DNA of 64,000 nt from Acanthopleura granulata (Eukaryota > Mollusca > Polyplacophora > Chitonida > Chitonidae). The stretch is from positions 47,202,032-47,266,031 of the forward strand of contig JABBOT010000080.1 in the NCBI GenBank assembly GCA_016165875.1. The letters run 5' to 3'. Both the position numbers and the translations under genes were made by a program. Positions within the stretch are counted from its first letter, which is position 1, and every line of letters starts with the position of its first letter. Under the pieces are notes generated by a model. It was not told where the DNA came from, did no database searches, and saw only the letters and a program-made list of their open reading frames with translations. This document shows, one piece after another, positions 46,401-57,047 of this stretch.

Positions 46401-49400
46401 CTCTGTATCTGTGTTTTGTTATTTGCCAGGACATGCTCTCTGTCTCTGTGTTTTGTTATTGGACAGGGCAAGGCTCTCTGTATTTGTGGTTTGTTAGTGG
46501 ACAGGACATGCTCTCTGTATTTGTGGTTTGTTATTGGACAGGAGATGATCTCTGTATTTGTGGTTTGTTAGTGGACAGGACATGCTCTCTCTCTCTCTGT
46601 TTTGTTATTGGACAGGGCAGGCTCTCTGTATCTGTGTTTTGTTATTGGCCAGGACATGCTCTCTGTATCTGTGTTTTGTTATTGGACAGGACATGCTCTC
46701 TGTATCTGTGTTTTGTTATTGGACAGGACATGCTCTCTGTGTCTGTGTTTTGTTATTGGACAGGACATGCTCTCTGTATCTGTGTTTTGTTATTGGACAG
46801 GACATGCTCTCTGTATCAGTTGCATTGGGGTCAACCCAGTATTGTTCTGATGTAGGGGAGGCAATCCACATGTCACTGGAAGCTGTGAACAAGGTTGGTA
46901 GACCATAATAAAGAATTATTGTGGCTCATTGAATTATTTCCATGGATAAAATGCATCTCATGTGAAGTGGTTATATTTGACTCGATGTGCAAAGGAATGA
47001 CCCATTCTCACCAAGTTAATAACAGTGGTTGTGTGAAATCAGTAAAAAGATTCTCAGAATCTGTGTCTCTTGCTTTGCATACCTGTGGACTGATGAATGT
47101 GATTGACACATTTTCATTAGCTAGGCCAGATTTAAAACATAATAAAAACAATTGATTACAGTTATATGCAGGTAGATGCATTCTGAGATCTACAAATTTA
47201 AACAAATTCTGATGGAGTGATTTTAATTGAAATTCTGCACTGAATGTATTGTTGTGAAACATTTTCTGTCCACAATCTGTTGTAGTTCGAGAAATTAAAA
47301 GAAAGAGAGAATTCCCAGGAGTTCACTGTATCCGTGATACAGGATGTGGTGAAAATCATACAAGGTCCAAGCCAACAAGACTCCATGACTTACCTTTTGT
47401 CTGCTTTGTCAGATACTGAGGCAGTTTTTCGTACTGCTAAAAGTCAGCTCTCTAAAGGTATATGATCAGATAGTTAAGATTTTTTGAAGTAATTAAAGAA
47501 GAAGTAGTGCTAGTTATGTTTCCCTCGTCAAAAGGGGGGACATATAGCGATCTCTTCTTCCATCCTTACGTCCGTCTGTCCAGCTCAACCTTGTGCAGAG
47601 CACATCTCGGCAACTTTTACACATAGCATTCTCAAACTCACATAAAGTGTTACCTGAAGTTTCCATTGACAGGTTATTTTTTCATGTTTCGATTTATTCT
47701 AGGAGTTACCTGCCCTTGACCGTATTTTTCAACTTTGTACAGAGTATATCTCAGCAAATATTAGGCATAATATTCTCAGACTCACAGATAGTGTGTAAAA
47801 TGACCTGAACTTGTGCACTGTCATTTTATTTTTTCACATCTCAGTCTATTTTAGAAGTTGTCTGCCCTTGTGCATATTGCTGAAATTTGTGTGCAGCATG
47901 CACGGACTCACATAAAGTATCTAAAATGACCTGAAGTGTAATGTTACTAGATTTCAAGTGATACCTTATTTCATTAAATTGATCAGTGGCAACATTCATC
48001 ATGTACTAGAAATGTATTTATTTATTTCTACACACAGTAGATTCTAGGCTAGTCATCGGTTGAAAGCAGTCACGTGCAGTGGGGTGAAATGTTTACCTCA
48101 CACTGCACACGTGTGACCCCGCCAAACAGAGCTGTTGCAATTCAAAATAATTCCCCATCGAATTGCAGATACCTCGACCTACCTCAACACAGATTACTCT
48201 ATTAATTTCTGGTCAAGGGTAGAGCTTACCTGTCTTGACCTCAGCTCACCCCAGACCAGTCCAGAAATCTGACAAAAATCTCCCTTTGGAAATCAACCAG
48301 CAGAAGTTACGATTTACAACAACAACTTCACACTCAGGATAAATTCACTTCAGCGAAGTAAACAAAATGATGTATTTTGTGACCTTTATCACCTGTCAAG
48401 TCCACCAGATCTGTTGCCTATTTTCTCTGGGTGTAACATTACTAAGATGAACATCTGATGCCGTCTAAATTAAAACTAAAACCGAAAATAATCGTGTTAC
48501 ATTTATAAATCACAGAAACTGAACCTCCCAGTCAACACTGAGTTGACGTCATGCTGTGACCCGGATTTGTACAGTCTATAGGCCTACCAGTTTCTACAGC
48601 CAATTGGCCTACCAGTTTCTACAGTCTATAGGCCTACCAGTTTCCACAGTCTATAGGCCTACCAGTTTCTGCAGTCTCTAGGCCTACCAGTTTCCACAGT
48701 CTATAGGCCTACCAGTTTCCACAGTCTGTAGGCCTACCAGTTTCCGCAGTCTATAGGCCTACCAGTTTCTGCAGTCTCTAGGCCTACCAGTTTCCACAGT
48801 CTCTAGGCCTACCAGTTTCTGCAGTCTCTAGGCCTACCAGTTTCCACAGTCTCTAGGCCTACCAGTTTCTGCAGTCTATAGGCCTACCAGTTTCTGAGTT
48901 TTATTTTTCTGACAGCATAATCCCTACATTTCCTTAGAGTGGATAAATTTTTTGGGCTATATACCACTGTGCCACATGTGAAAGTTAATCGTTTTAATTG
49001 CAGAAAATTTTAGGCATAATTCTTTTGTACTGCATTGGTTTGAAATGAAAGCAGTTTACACTGTAACATTCTAAAATGTCCCGAATAGCATTTTGTTTCA
49101 TAGTAATATCAGCTAGCTGTGTGCTTTACTTTGAAATATGACCATATCTTGTCTGCTTTAGTCATTTTGATATCGAAATCAAGATCTTTTGTGTTACATC
49201 TTAGTGCAGAATTACACATTACCGTCACCAAGGTCACGTTAAAGCCTACTTTTCTTTGATTTGAAGGCTACTCATTGAAATTCGTCATCCATACCCCAAA
49301 GAGTGTGATGCTGAATTTTATCCTGTGTCCTGGCGAATACTACTGTCAAATACTACTGGCCAATACTACTGGCGAATAGTACTAAATTCAGTATCCAGTG

Positions 49401-50611
49401 CTAAGTTAGTAGTGCAGTGGCTGATTGTGCTGTATTTATATTTTTCTAGAGGAGAGTGGGAACATCCATTTTTGTAATCTCTGATTGCTTTCTTGTTATG
49501 ATTGTGCCGGTATCCAAAAGTGGAATCATTTTCTATCCAGCTAATGACCATACTCTACAAGCTGTGGTGTAGAAACATGATTACATGTAGTTGGTGCCCA
49601 AATCATATGAAATTATATGTGATTTCTGTCATGCATTTAATATTTTTCTGTGAAATTTTCTTTGGGAATATACTGGTAACACCATGTTTGGCTTGAACAC
49701 ACAAACTTTTGTATTTTGGCTTGTGTTGATTACTGAAGTTACTCATGTTTCTGATCGATTTGGAAAGATGTGTGGAGATCAAAGAAAGGTGTTTTCAGGT
49801 GTGTTTGGAAGTTAGTATGATATCACACTGGAAAAATTATAGTTTAAGCACCAAAAGTAATACGTCATGACAAGTTCATTAGTGGTTGGTTTGACACAAG
49901 TATCACAAACTTTCAACTTTCTTTTTGTGATGTTTTTTTTTTTTTTTAATTTCAGGGGCAAAAGATGGGCGGACTGCCATTGGAGAGGCCAATGCTAAAG
50001 AATTAAAGAGTAGATTTTTCTTGGCTGCAAAGAAATGTTTATTTTTCCTGAGTTGGTGTCAGAGATTTGGAATGTCACTGCACGGATTGATTATTGAACT
50101 TGAGCTGGAATTTTGTAAGTTGTATTTTTATTGGCACTCTGTATTTAGCATTTACCTAGAACCCTGGATTAACCTTATGCCTAGAACCCTGGATTAACCT
50201 GGATTAAAATTTGGTGGTGTTTATAGGAGACAGATATGATGAACAGATTATGATAATTACTGTCAGGATGTCAGTTGTTTTATGGATTCTGCCAAGCAAG
50301 ATAGCCTTATTAAAGAAAAAGAAATAGCCTTGAACACTCAAGCAAGGTTTTAGATACGTGACACGTATGCCAAGGCATCCAGATTTTTAACACTGCATGC
50401 ATATTACAATACATTGTGTCTTGCAAGGTAAACATTTCAGCAAGCACAAATATATAGAGACTGTATAGCTCAATGGGAATTTCTACTATTGACAGGTGCT
50501 CTGAGTAGTGAACTGGCTGATGTGTCAGAGACTAAGAGTAAGTTTGAGAAGAGCTGGGGTGGCGCAAAACCTCCAGTGAAACCTGCTCGGCTGATCGAAG
50601 AGATTAGTTGA
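40416..50611 (+). CDS. ZNHIT2: ZNHIT2 (HIT-type zinc finger protein 2), complete
   Basis: Eleven exons: 40416-40477, 41637-41786, 42492-42577, 42941-42979, 43536-43660, 43929-44024, 44200-44316, 46801-46893, 47286-47457, 49956-50114 and 50496-50611. The CDS is 1215 nt (404 aa; human about 403), with all phases consistent. The zf-HIT domain has eight ligands, Cys19, Cys22, Cys31, Cys34, Cys39, Cys43, His49 and Cys52. An acidic patch (DESDDDDE) and FHAMVRDGRLANLVEVWTPW follow. The C-terminal half is helical (VKYNIVNALFAYAFVSRLHN; AAKKCLFFLSWCQRF; end PARLIEEIS). ZNHIT2 links RUVBL1/2 (R2TP/PAQosome) to U5 snRNP assembly. Intron 7 is almost entirely a 37-bp minisatellite derived from the exon 8 splice acceptor. 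Confidence 0.95.
40478..41636. other. ZNHIT2 intron 1
   Basis: Contains a diverged SINE A (41085-41285). No other feature is seen. Confidence 0.6.
41085..41285 (+). mobile_element. SINE family A, old copy in ZNHIT2 intron 1
   Basis: Plus orientation. It has CACCAATGCGG, AAGTCCAGCTGGACAG, GGGAAGGTCTGCCAGCAGCC and GGGTTTCCCA in the order expected from the 51270 copy, and ends at CATATAAGTGTGATATGCTT. The B box (TTTTAAGTCC) is mutated. Confidence 0.7.
41637..41786 (+). CDS. ZNHIT2: ZNHIT2 exon 2 (zinc finger)
   Basis: 150 nt, acceptor GTTGTACTCAG, donor GCCAG|GTGATC. It encodes CVKEASKYTCPRCNVRYCSV and ACYRGEKHLACSEAF, holding seven of eight zinc ligands. Confidence 0.95.
42492..42577 (+). CDS. 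ZNHIT2: ZNHIT2 exon 3
   Basis: 86 nt, acceptor CACTTCCCTAG, donor GAAG|GTAATG. It encodes PEERKQILEMLARTEEDYRG and DESDDDDE. Confidence 0.9.
42941..42979 (+). CDS. ZNHIT2: ZNHIT2 exon 4 (micro-exon)
   Basis: 39 nt, acceptor GCTGAGATCAG, donor TTTAG|GTAAGT, encoding EEDLGDRIAGLDL. Phase 1/1, so skipping would keep the frame. Confidence 0.8.
43536..43660 (+). CDS. ZNHIT2: ZNHIT2 exon 5
   Basis: 125 nt, acceptor CTGTTTCCTAG, donor GTTAAG|GTAATG. It encodes IFQRLSEKEKREFHAMVRDG and RLANLVEVWTPWWTVK, the conserved Trp-rich motif of the family. Confidence 0.93.
43929..44024 (+). CDS. ZNHIT2: ZNHIT2 exon 6
   Basis: 96 nt, acceptor TTGTATTACAG, donor ATTAAG|GTAGGT. It encodes DSKLVCEVDTECPNSPVPPL and LSLIPDIHTLIK. 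Phase 0/0. Confidence 0.92.
44200..44316 (+). CDS. ZNHIT2: ZNHIT2 exon 7
   Basis: 117 nt, acceptor GTTCACACAG, donor GCTGAG|GTAAAA. It encodes VKYNIVNALFAYAFVSRLHN and GGHMELAVESAE. Phase 0/0. Confidence 0.95.
44455..46800. repeat. 37-bp minisatellite made of splice-acceptor units, ZNHIT2 intron 7
   Basis: About 60 copies of a 37-bp unit: TTTTGTTATTGGACAG followed by GACATGCTCTCTGTATCTGTG. The junction between the parts (CAG|GACATG) is identical to the exon 8 acceptor at 46800/46801, and the array runs directly into that exon. Variant units have GGGCAGG, GAGATGC or AACATGC in place of GACATGC. Early copies (44455-44540) are the most diverged. Confidence 0.95.
46801..46893 (+). CDS. ZNHIT2: ZNHIT2 exon 8
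   Basis: 93 nt, phase 0/0. It begins GACATGCTCTCTGTATCAG, which is the last repeat unit, then unique coding sequence (VALGSTQYCSDVGEAIHMSL, EAVNK). The 5' boundary is chosen because only this AG keeps phase 0 from exon 7; the AG ten codons' length further in (GTATCAG) would shift the frame. Confidence 0.85.
46894..47285. other. ZNHIT2 intron 8; nothing recognised
   Basis: Unique AT-rich intron ending CAATCTGTTGTAG. Confidence 0.7.
47286..47457 (+). CDS. ZNHIT2: ZNHIT2 exon 9
   Basis: 172 nt, donor AAAG|GTATAT. It encodes FEKLKERENSQEFTVSVIQD, VVKIIQGPSQQDSMTYLLSA and a helical end. Confidence 0.93.
47515..47960. repeat. Diverged tandem repeat, about 150 bp unit, ZNHIT2 intron 9
   Basis: Three degenerate copies contain AACTTTGTACAGAGTATATC-like, ATATTCTCAGACTCACA-like and TGACCTGAA-like blocks at 47585, 47735 and 47880. 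The left edge, CGTCAAAAGGGGGGACATAT, resembles the start of a dispersed element. Confidence 0.55.
48574..48895. repeat. 25-bp minisatellite, ZNHIT2 intron 9
   Basis: About 13 copies of GGCCTACCAGTTTCCACAGT plus CTATA, alternating TATA/TCTA and CCACAG/CTGCAG variants, with no spacer between copies. Confidence 0.92.
48896..49955. other. ZNHIT2 intron 9, right part
   Basis: 49343-49385 has a short triplication of AATACTACTGGC. The T-rich tract and TTTCAG at the end form the acceptor of exon 10. No gene is seen. Confidence 0.6.
49956..50114 (+). CDS. ZNHIT2: ZNHIT2 exon 10
   Basis: 159 nt, acceptor TTAATTTCAG, donor TTTT|GTAAGT. It encodes AKDGRTAIGEANAKELKSRF, FLAAKKCLFFLSWCQRF and LHGLIIELELEF. 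Confidence 0.95.
50496..50611 (+). CDS. ZNHIT2: ZNHIT2 exon 11 (C-terminus)
   Basis: 116 nt, acceptor ACTATTGACAG. It encodes ALSSELADVSETKSKFEKSW and GGAKPPVKPARLIEEIS then TGA (50609-50611). The terminal Leu-Ile-Glu-Glu is typical of the family. Confidence 0.95.
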
Positions 50612-51269
50612 TACAGACAGCAAAGGAAGTGCTACAGGTGTGCAACAGATGGCAGCAGAGAAATAATACGTATTCACCAGGTGGCAACAGAAACTAGCAC
50701 ACGTGTGCTACGGGTGGCAGCAGAGAAACAATACATTTAGATAGCAGTGGATGTGACATTCTGATGCAAGTGTACATAGTGATACAGGTGTGATACGAGT
50801 GTGCAGCCGAGCACCTGATACAGGTGTGCAGCAGAATATATGATACAGGTGTGCTGCAGACTATATTGTGTTGATGGGGGACAAAAATTCTGATGCAGAT
50901 GTGCCTCCTAGGTGCTATACAGGTATGCTGCAGATAATCTGATATAAGTGTGTAGAGCAAGATTTCCAACAGGTGTTCAGTAGCTAGCTTTATCATAGCA
51001 CTTTCTGAGACATGTCATGCATGTACATCTCACCTGTGAAATATCTAGTGGAAATAGTGAGAACTCTGGTTGTGTTGTGTTCAACTTTCAGTTAACATCC
51101 CAGCCTGTGAATTGGCTTACAACACAGTAGTTACAAAAAGAAAGTTTTGCTAATGAGATTTGTCATTTTAAATAGTTTCTTCACCCTTCCAGTTCTATTT
51201 TGAGGACAAGGTTGACCTGTAATAGGTTGAGGTCCTCCATCTTAAATCAAACACTATTTCATTTGTTAG
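50612..51269. repeat. ZNHIT2 3' flank with degenerate GTGTGC repeat
   Basis: From 50620 to about 50960 the motif TGATACAGGTGTGCAGCAGA recurs in decayed form about ten times, directly after the stop codon, so it probably lies in the 3' UTR. 50961-51269 shows nothing. Confidence 0.6.
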
Positions 51270-51530
51270 CATACATTTATTTATTAATTCATTTTATTGG
51301 TGTTTACACCGTGCTCACGAATATTTCACTTATACGACGGCAGCCAGCATTATGGTGGGAGGAAACCGTGCAGAGCCAGGGGGAAACCCACCACCATTCG
51401 CAAGTTGCTGGCGGACCTTCCCACGTACAGCCGGAGAGGAAGCCAGCACGAGCTGGACTTGAAGTCGCAGGGACCACATTGGTGAGAAGCAAGGGGTCAT
51501 AACGCCGCACTGGCACACTAACCCCCCTCA
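51270..51530 (-). mobile_element. tRNA-derived SINE, family A, best copy
   Basis: Minus orientation. The tRNA-like head at the right end has B box GACTTCAAGTCC (reverse of 51455-51466) and a TAGTGTGCCAGTGCGG A-box region. The body contains the reverse of GCATTATGGTGGGAGGAAAC and GGCGGACCTTCCCACGTACA. The tail is the reverse of ATTTATTTATTAATTCATTT. It is the reference used to recognise the other copies. Confidence 0.8.
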
Positions 51531-53394
51531 GGAGGGCCTCATTCATGTATAAAGGGATATTTTTTAAACTGCTCTAAATTCAACACCTCAAACAATTTTG
51601 GTCAGCTTCATTAAACAGCAGCATTAAAAATATAGTATTTCACCTAAAATTTAGCAGTATTCAGAGGACACATTTTGCTTGATTCCCAGTGATTCATCCA
51701 TCTGTTGAGGCCAATTAAGAATTGTTTTGTGAAGTTTGATTAATTTTTTTTGCCGGAAAAACTTAACAGTTAACATCAAAAGAGTCATTTTTAGGCCTTT
51801 TGTGCTTCAGAAGGTGCATTCTGACGCCAAACTGTCGGTGAAATACAGGAATTACATTAAAGAAGAGTTGATCAATTCAACAATTGCAAATGAAATTTGG
51901 GAAAGAAACAGAACTCTTTGCAAGTTGCAAAGTTTTTAATGTGGTTGGCCCAGTATTGCACTTTCAGCAATTTCTCAGAATTTACAAAATACATCACAGG
52001 CAAAATTAGTGATCCTCTGGTCAACTTATAACAAACTGTAGATGATACAAGCTATAGCTGATAAAACCACACCTACATGTAAAACGAGTCTGTAAGAAAC
52101 CAGAAAATACACAGCTCGAAAGAACCATGAGCTGGTTGAGGAAATTCGCAGTTTGTATTGAATGGATTGGTTAATGGAGGTTATCAACTGACTTCTTGCA
52201 AATTACTGAGAAACTTTTTTGTGAAGATATGTACATGATATATTGTCAGAAGACAATTGGCCGCAATGAGTTTTAAGTGATCTTAGATGGGATAAACATG
52301 TGGCTGCTTACTTTTCTGCCGCATGTATTAGACACTTTCACAATGGCGCAGGATTGAAGTGAGCTGTCTTATTTTCTTATATGCAATTTCCTATGCTCTA
52401 ACCCATGTAACATCTGATGAAAGAAGATTCAAAGAATTGGAGAAGTGCAAGAAATTTGCTGATTTGTGTGTGACTAGTGAGTGGTATGCTGCCTCAACAT
52501 AGGCACGTGGGTTTGTTTGTCCGGCAGGAAAGAAATCCCCGGCCAGAGCACAGGTTTGAATTCACCTCGTGTGTCCCAGCGATTAAGTAATAACCGTATC
52601 AACCAGTAGACCATGGCCTGGTGCCACAGCTTATAGTCACTTATTTATCAGACATCTGTACAATGGCAGCCAGCATTATGAGGGCAGCACAGAGGCTCAA
52701 AGCTTGTAAGGAGCCAGACTTGTCAAGAAAATTCATGACTTGTACATGCGAGACGCAAGAGACCCTACCTGGTTGGCGAAACCCACAGTTTGTCAGAAAC
52801 CAGACATACTTCTATCAGGGGAAATTCACAGCTTGCAAGAAACCAGACCTGATCAAGGAAACCAGACATGCATGATGCCACATGGCTAGAGGAAGTCCCA
52901 CCTTGTAACACAGTGGCCCTGGCTTGTAAAGTAGACACGCTTCTGTCCTGACCTGGCCGAGGTTCCTCAAAACATGTAAGAGATGAGGTAAACCCTAACA
53001 GGTAGTTAAAGAAAGGTGATTAAGACCAGAGTGCAACCTGTTGGCAGAATTCTGTGCAAATGGCCGCATCAACGTAATTTAACGCCTTTTGTGAAGGCCT
53101 GACACTGAGATCAAGGGAATCTACAAATCGCTTGGACAGGCCGGGGGTTTGAACCCACACCTTGAAAAAATTGCCAGGAAATTCTTGAAGGAACGACGTC
53201 CATGACAAGTCATGAATATTTCTCTAGTTAAAAATAAAATCACAGACTGATGTATTAACAGTTTTACTTCCCAGTCAAATGTAATAGCAAAGTTGACAAT
53301 GGCACATCACATATTGAAGCCTTTGGTTTCAACCACTTCCAAAAAATATATGCTTTGGCTAAAGCAGTTTATCTTAAATGAAGATTTATGCATA
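51531..53394. other. Intergenic; decayed repeats only
   Basis: 52640-52690 is a small SINE A relic (ATGGCAGCCAGCATTATGAG). 52700-52870 has loose repeats of CACAGCTTGCAAGAAACCAG. No coding exon was found, including none that would supply the missing 5' part of the PARP gene. Confidence 0.45.
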
Positions 53395-53860
53395 CTGTAT
53401 TCTTGGGTACATGTACACAAGAACATTCACTGACACTGGAAGCATGGGTACATGCACACCAGAACATTCACTGACACCAGAACATTCACTGACACTGTAT
53501 TCTTGTGTACATGCACACCAGAACATTCCCTGACACTGTATTCTTGTGTACATGTACACCAGAACATTCACTGACACCAGAACATTCCCGAACACTGTAT
53601 TCTTGTGTACATATACACCAGAACATTCACTGACAATGGAAGCATGGGTACATATACACCAGAACATTCACTGACACCAGAACATTCCCTGACACTGTAT
53701 TCTTGTCTACATGTACACCAGAACATTCACTGACACCAGAACATTCCCTGACACTGTATTCTTGTCTACATGTACACCAGAACATTCACTGACACCAGAA
53801 CATTCCCGAACACTGTATTCTTGTGTACATATACACCAGAACATTCACTGGAATCTTGTC
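53395..53860. repeat. About 60-bp minisatellite
   Basis: Eight or so copies built from ACACCAGAACATTCACTGAC, ACCAGAACATTCCCTGACAC and TGTATTCTTGTGTACATGTA in varying order. Shorter 18-bp ACCAGAACATTC sub-units are duplicated within units, giving a nested structure. Confidence 0.9.
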
Positions 53861-56810
53861 TTGTTGCAGCATTACATATATCTGTCCATTTGAGAACTGC
53901 AGATCCAGTCCAATTAAAAATCTTCCTGAATGCCACTAATTTCCATTAGACACAACAACGCAACCACAAAGCATCCCTTTTGTGATTCCATAGGGCATGT
54001 GGAGTGGAAATTACACTATATGCAGATGGTAATTAATGTTGTAATGAAGCGATGTTGTGGTTAGCAGTTTGTAGAAAACTGGCCTTAGGTCCCGATATTG
54101 TTGCGGGATGGCAGAATATCAATAACTTAATCATTGAGATGAAACTTAGTTTGGACTGTCCCAGATCTTACACACAGTGACACATGCAATCGGATTGGTG
54201 CAAAACAATTCCACATTACATTAGTATTTTTTCAGATCAGTGGGTGGTGTGCGTTGCATTTCAAGCCTTTTACCCATCAGTGCATCATGTGCTTTTATAA
54301 TATTTTTACAAATCTTTATATGTGGCATAAAGCAATATCATTTATTCATTCATAAGAAGTATAGATATGTATAATATCCATGCTTTCCTGTGATGTTTCT
54401 ATGAAAGAAATGTCAAGGTTGCTTCCACTGTGCTCAAGATAATTTCACATATACAAAGATGGATTCTTTACATCCTAAAGTTCATTTCACAGCAAATTTC
54501 AAAACCAAAACCAGGCACTATAACCCAACAGGTCTCTCTATCTAACCAGTTAGCACAGCCTTTCAGTGATCAGCAAACTGAAAATTAATTGTAGAACATG
54601 TAGAATCAAACAAACCTGAACTGGACTCTCACAATTTAGCCATATGATTATTCTTCTAAAAATACATGTGCCATAATTCTTTAGGAAGGCTTTAATTATG
54701 GTCTAAGTTGAGGTTCAAAATTTTTGTGTCCCTTTCCATTATTAGGTTTATCTCGTAGTCTGCTACCAGTTGCTTTGAAAGACTGAATACACTCTCAAAT
54801 AACCATGTGAAAAGTGGGGACAACTTAACATTAAAACTGGTACTCATCCCATCACAGTACAGGGATATTCAGAATAACAGCTCAGGTATTTGAAAGCATA
54901 AATAATATAGGGAGATATACCTACAGTACATATATACAGGTGTATACAGCTAACATATGTACACCATAGTTCATCACAATACTGTACAAAGAGGCGACAG
55001 TGCAATGGAAGCACAAACAATGGCTATTTCATACAGAGGGAGGACAGGACAACTCACTAAATCACAGCATGCAACAAAAGGAAGCAACTTTTATAACCCA
55101 TAAAACAGCAGTGCCCACCACCTACTTCAACAATGCCAGCTATGATTAGCCATGATGACTTATTTTATTGAAATCTCTGGTGCTGTTACTCATACAGACA
55201 GAACACACTGCTGTGGTATGAATTGCATATGCGTTCCCATGTAGAGGGCCAGAGAACACCACTGGTTAGACTGGACACCTGACTGAGCTCAGGGGCCCCT
55301 TTCACAAACGTCAAGGTCATCGGTTTAACCTGTGTTTTCAACAAAAGCTTCGAAAATACTGATTTTTGAAGTTCTCTTAAAAGTGGACCCAGGTCTTCTT
55401 CAAACATGGTGGATGCTGTAGCTCTGTTCCTATAGACGACCACTGCTATGTTGTATATGCTTGTGGAGTTGGCGGTAGATCATGCTATGCTCCTAAAGGG
55501 TTAGTGAAGCTGATCTTAGCCACAAAATTACTGAGGGAAGTTAACAAAGGACAAATGTCTGTTCATTTCGAGGCTACCATCACTAACATCATGGTATAAT
55601 GAAGCCCACTTTTCTTAAACAATTTTATACTTCGAACAAGCTGAAGTTGTAAAATGTTGCAATAAAAAAACAATGCCCTTGTTTTTGGAAAAAGTATCTG
55701 TTGGAGTAAAACCTTTACTTATGTGCCTTATCCTTTTCAATCACAAATGACAGTTACCTGAACGCCCAGGAATTTTACCACAGATATTGCTGTGTACATA
55801 GAATATCAATGTATTTAGCTTTAGTTCAGTGAATGGTAGGCCTATCAGGACAGATCAAACCTTGGCTTCAGAAGGCCTGAGGAGCTGCACAAGAGTAACA
55901 CGTGTCAATCTTCAATTTTACAGAAATGAAATTTTCTTCAGTTTCATCCACATGATTGGAAAGACACTTTCTTCAGAAAGTATATAACTCTGCAATGATT
56001 TCAGGAAGAACAGATATCAGTGCCATCAGCTTTATGAAAATTTCTCTTACAGTAAGCCCCCCCCACCCTCCCCCCCAAAAACCAAATGCTTTTCAACCCT
56101 AAAAGAAAATTTACAATATACATGCTCCTTGTAGACTAACAAGGTTCCCACCAGAATGACTTGCATTACTGAGGACCAGCATCAGAATCCAGAAATAAGC
56201 AGTGTTCGGGCTGACTTAGCCCTTAAAATAGGCTCACGACATTACAAGGCCAATACCTGCTGTTGGGCTCTGGGAGAAGATTGACCAGATTCGTTTAGCA
56301 GGCCTTCCTGCACTGGAACAATTTTACCAACTTCATTTCATTTCAATTTTTATCATGATAACAATAACATTAATAATATCTATAACTATGTCTTGTAATT
56401 ATTTTTTGATCTTTGAAATTCTTTAAAATTTAAAGTGTCAAAGATTACTATGGCGATATAATGAAGTCTAACATGGCTCATATTACTTCTAATCACTCCC
56501 ACAATGTACTGCTGCATTATGTTGTGACATCATTATGTTACAATGTTACCTTCTAACTGACACCAGCTGTCATGAAAACACCGTAGACCTACATTGCAGT
56601 AGGACCAGTGATGCCTTCCAAGCTCTATGAGAACCAGTAGTTCACTTTTCCTGAACTGTCCACAGAATTGCATGTACAGTATATACAAGCCACGAACGGG
56701 TAGGGTTATTTACAGACACAGACGTTCCAACACGTAATGACTACTGGTGCTGATTTGGTATCACAAGATGATGAGAACGGCCCTAGAAGTTGAGACATTC
56801 TCATGGATTC
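53861..56810. other. Intergenic and probable UBE2J2 3' UTR
   Basis: UBE2J2 is transcribed leftward from 56811. An AATAAA on the minus strand (reverse of TTTATT at 55164-55169) could end its transcript. 55288-55310 (GGGGCCCCTTTCACAAACGT) resembles one arm of the hairpin element at 21072. No coding exon is seen. Confidence 0.4.
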
Positions 56811-57047
56811 TCACTCCACCACATTACGAAGCACATACTTCACTGTCCAAGCAAAGGCAGCAAAGCCAACAATGACAAAAATGTTTGTTAGTGCACTGCT
56901 GAAGAAGCCTTGATTCTGTGCATTTGTGTTGGCCTGCCCAAGGCCAGGATGTAACCTATTATCTGATTGGCCAACAGAGTTGCTATTGTTGCTGTTACTG
57001 GCAGCCTGCAATTCCTCTTCTCTCTTCTTCAGTAATTCTCTAACTTC
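56811..57047 (-). CDS. UBE2J2: UBE2J2, terminal coding exon only
   Basis: 79 codons, phase 0 after acceptor CTCTGTGTTGCAG, stop TGA 56811-56813. It encodes EVRELLKKREEELQAAS, a Ser/Asn-rich linker, and a C-terminal membrane anchor SALTNIFVIVGFAAFAWTVK then YVLRNVVE, which closely matches the tail anchor of UBE2J2. This ER-membrane E2 ubiquitin-conjugating enzyme acts in ER-associated degradation; its UBC fold precedes this exon. The UBC exons should lie to the right but none are recognised up to 64000, so the gene is either very large or broken in this assembly. Confidence 0.85.
   Translation of the reverse strand, partial: EVRELLKKREEELQAASNSNNSNSVGQSDNRLHPGLGQANTNAQNQGFFSSALTNIFVIVGFAAFAWTVKYVLRNVVE

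Noticed and set aside
44432..46571. Long plus-strand hydrophobic open frames as separate genes
   Set aside because: They are the 37-bp repeat read in each frame within a ZNHIT2 intron.
48060..48120. Inverted repeat around CACGTG/CACACGTGTG
   Set aside because: Arms share only short blocks with several mismatches; not distinguishable from chance.
48574..48895. CRISPR-like array of regular repeats
   Set aside because: Units are contiguous 25-mers without unique spacers, in an animal intron.
51440..51530. tRNA gene on the minus strand
   Set aside because: Same reason: the head of SINE family A, found in several decayed copies.
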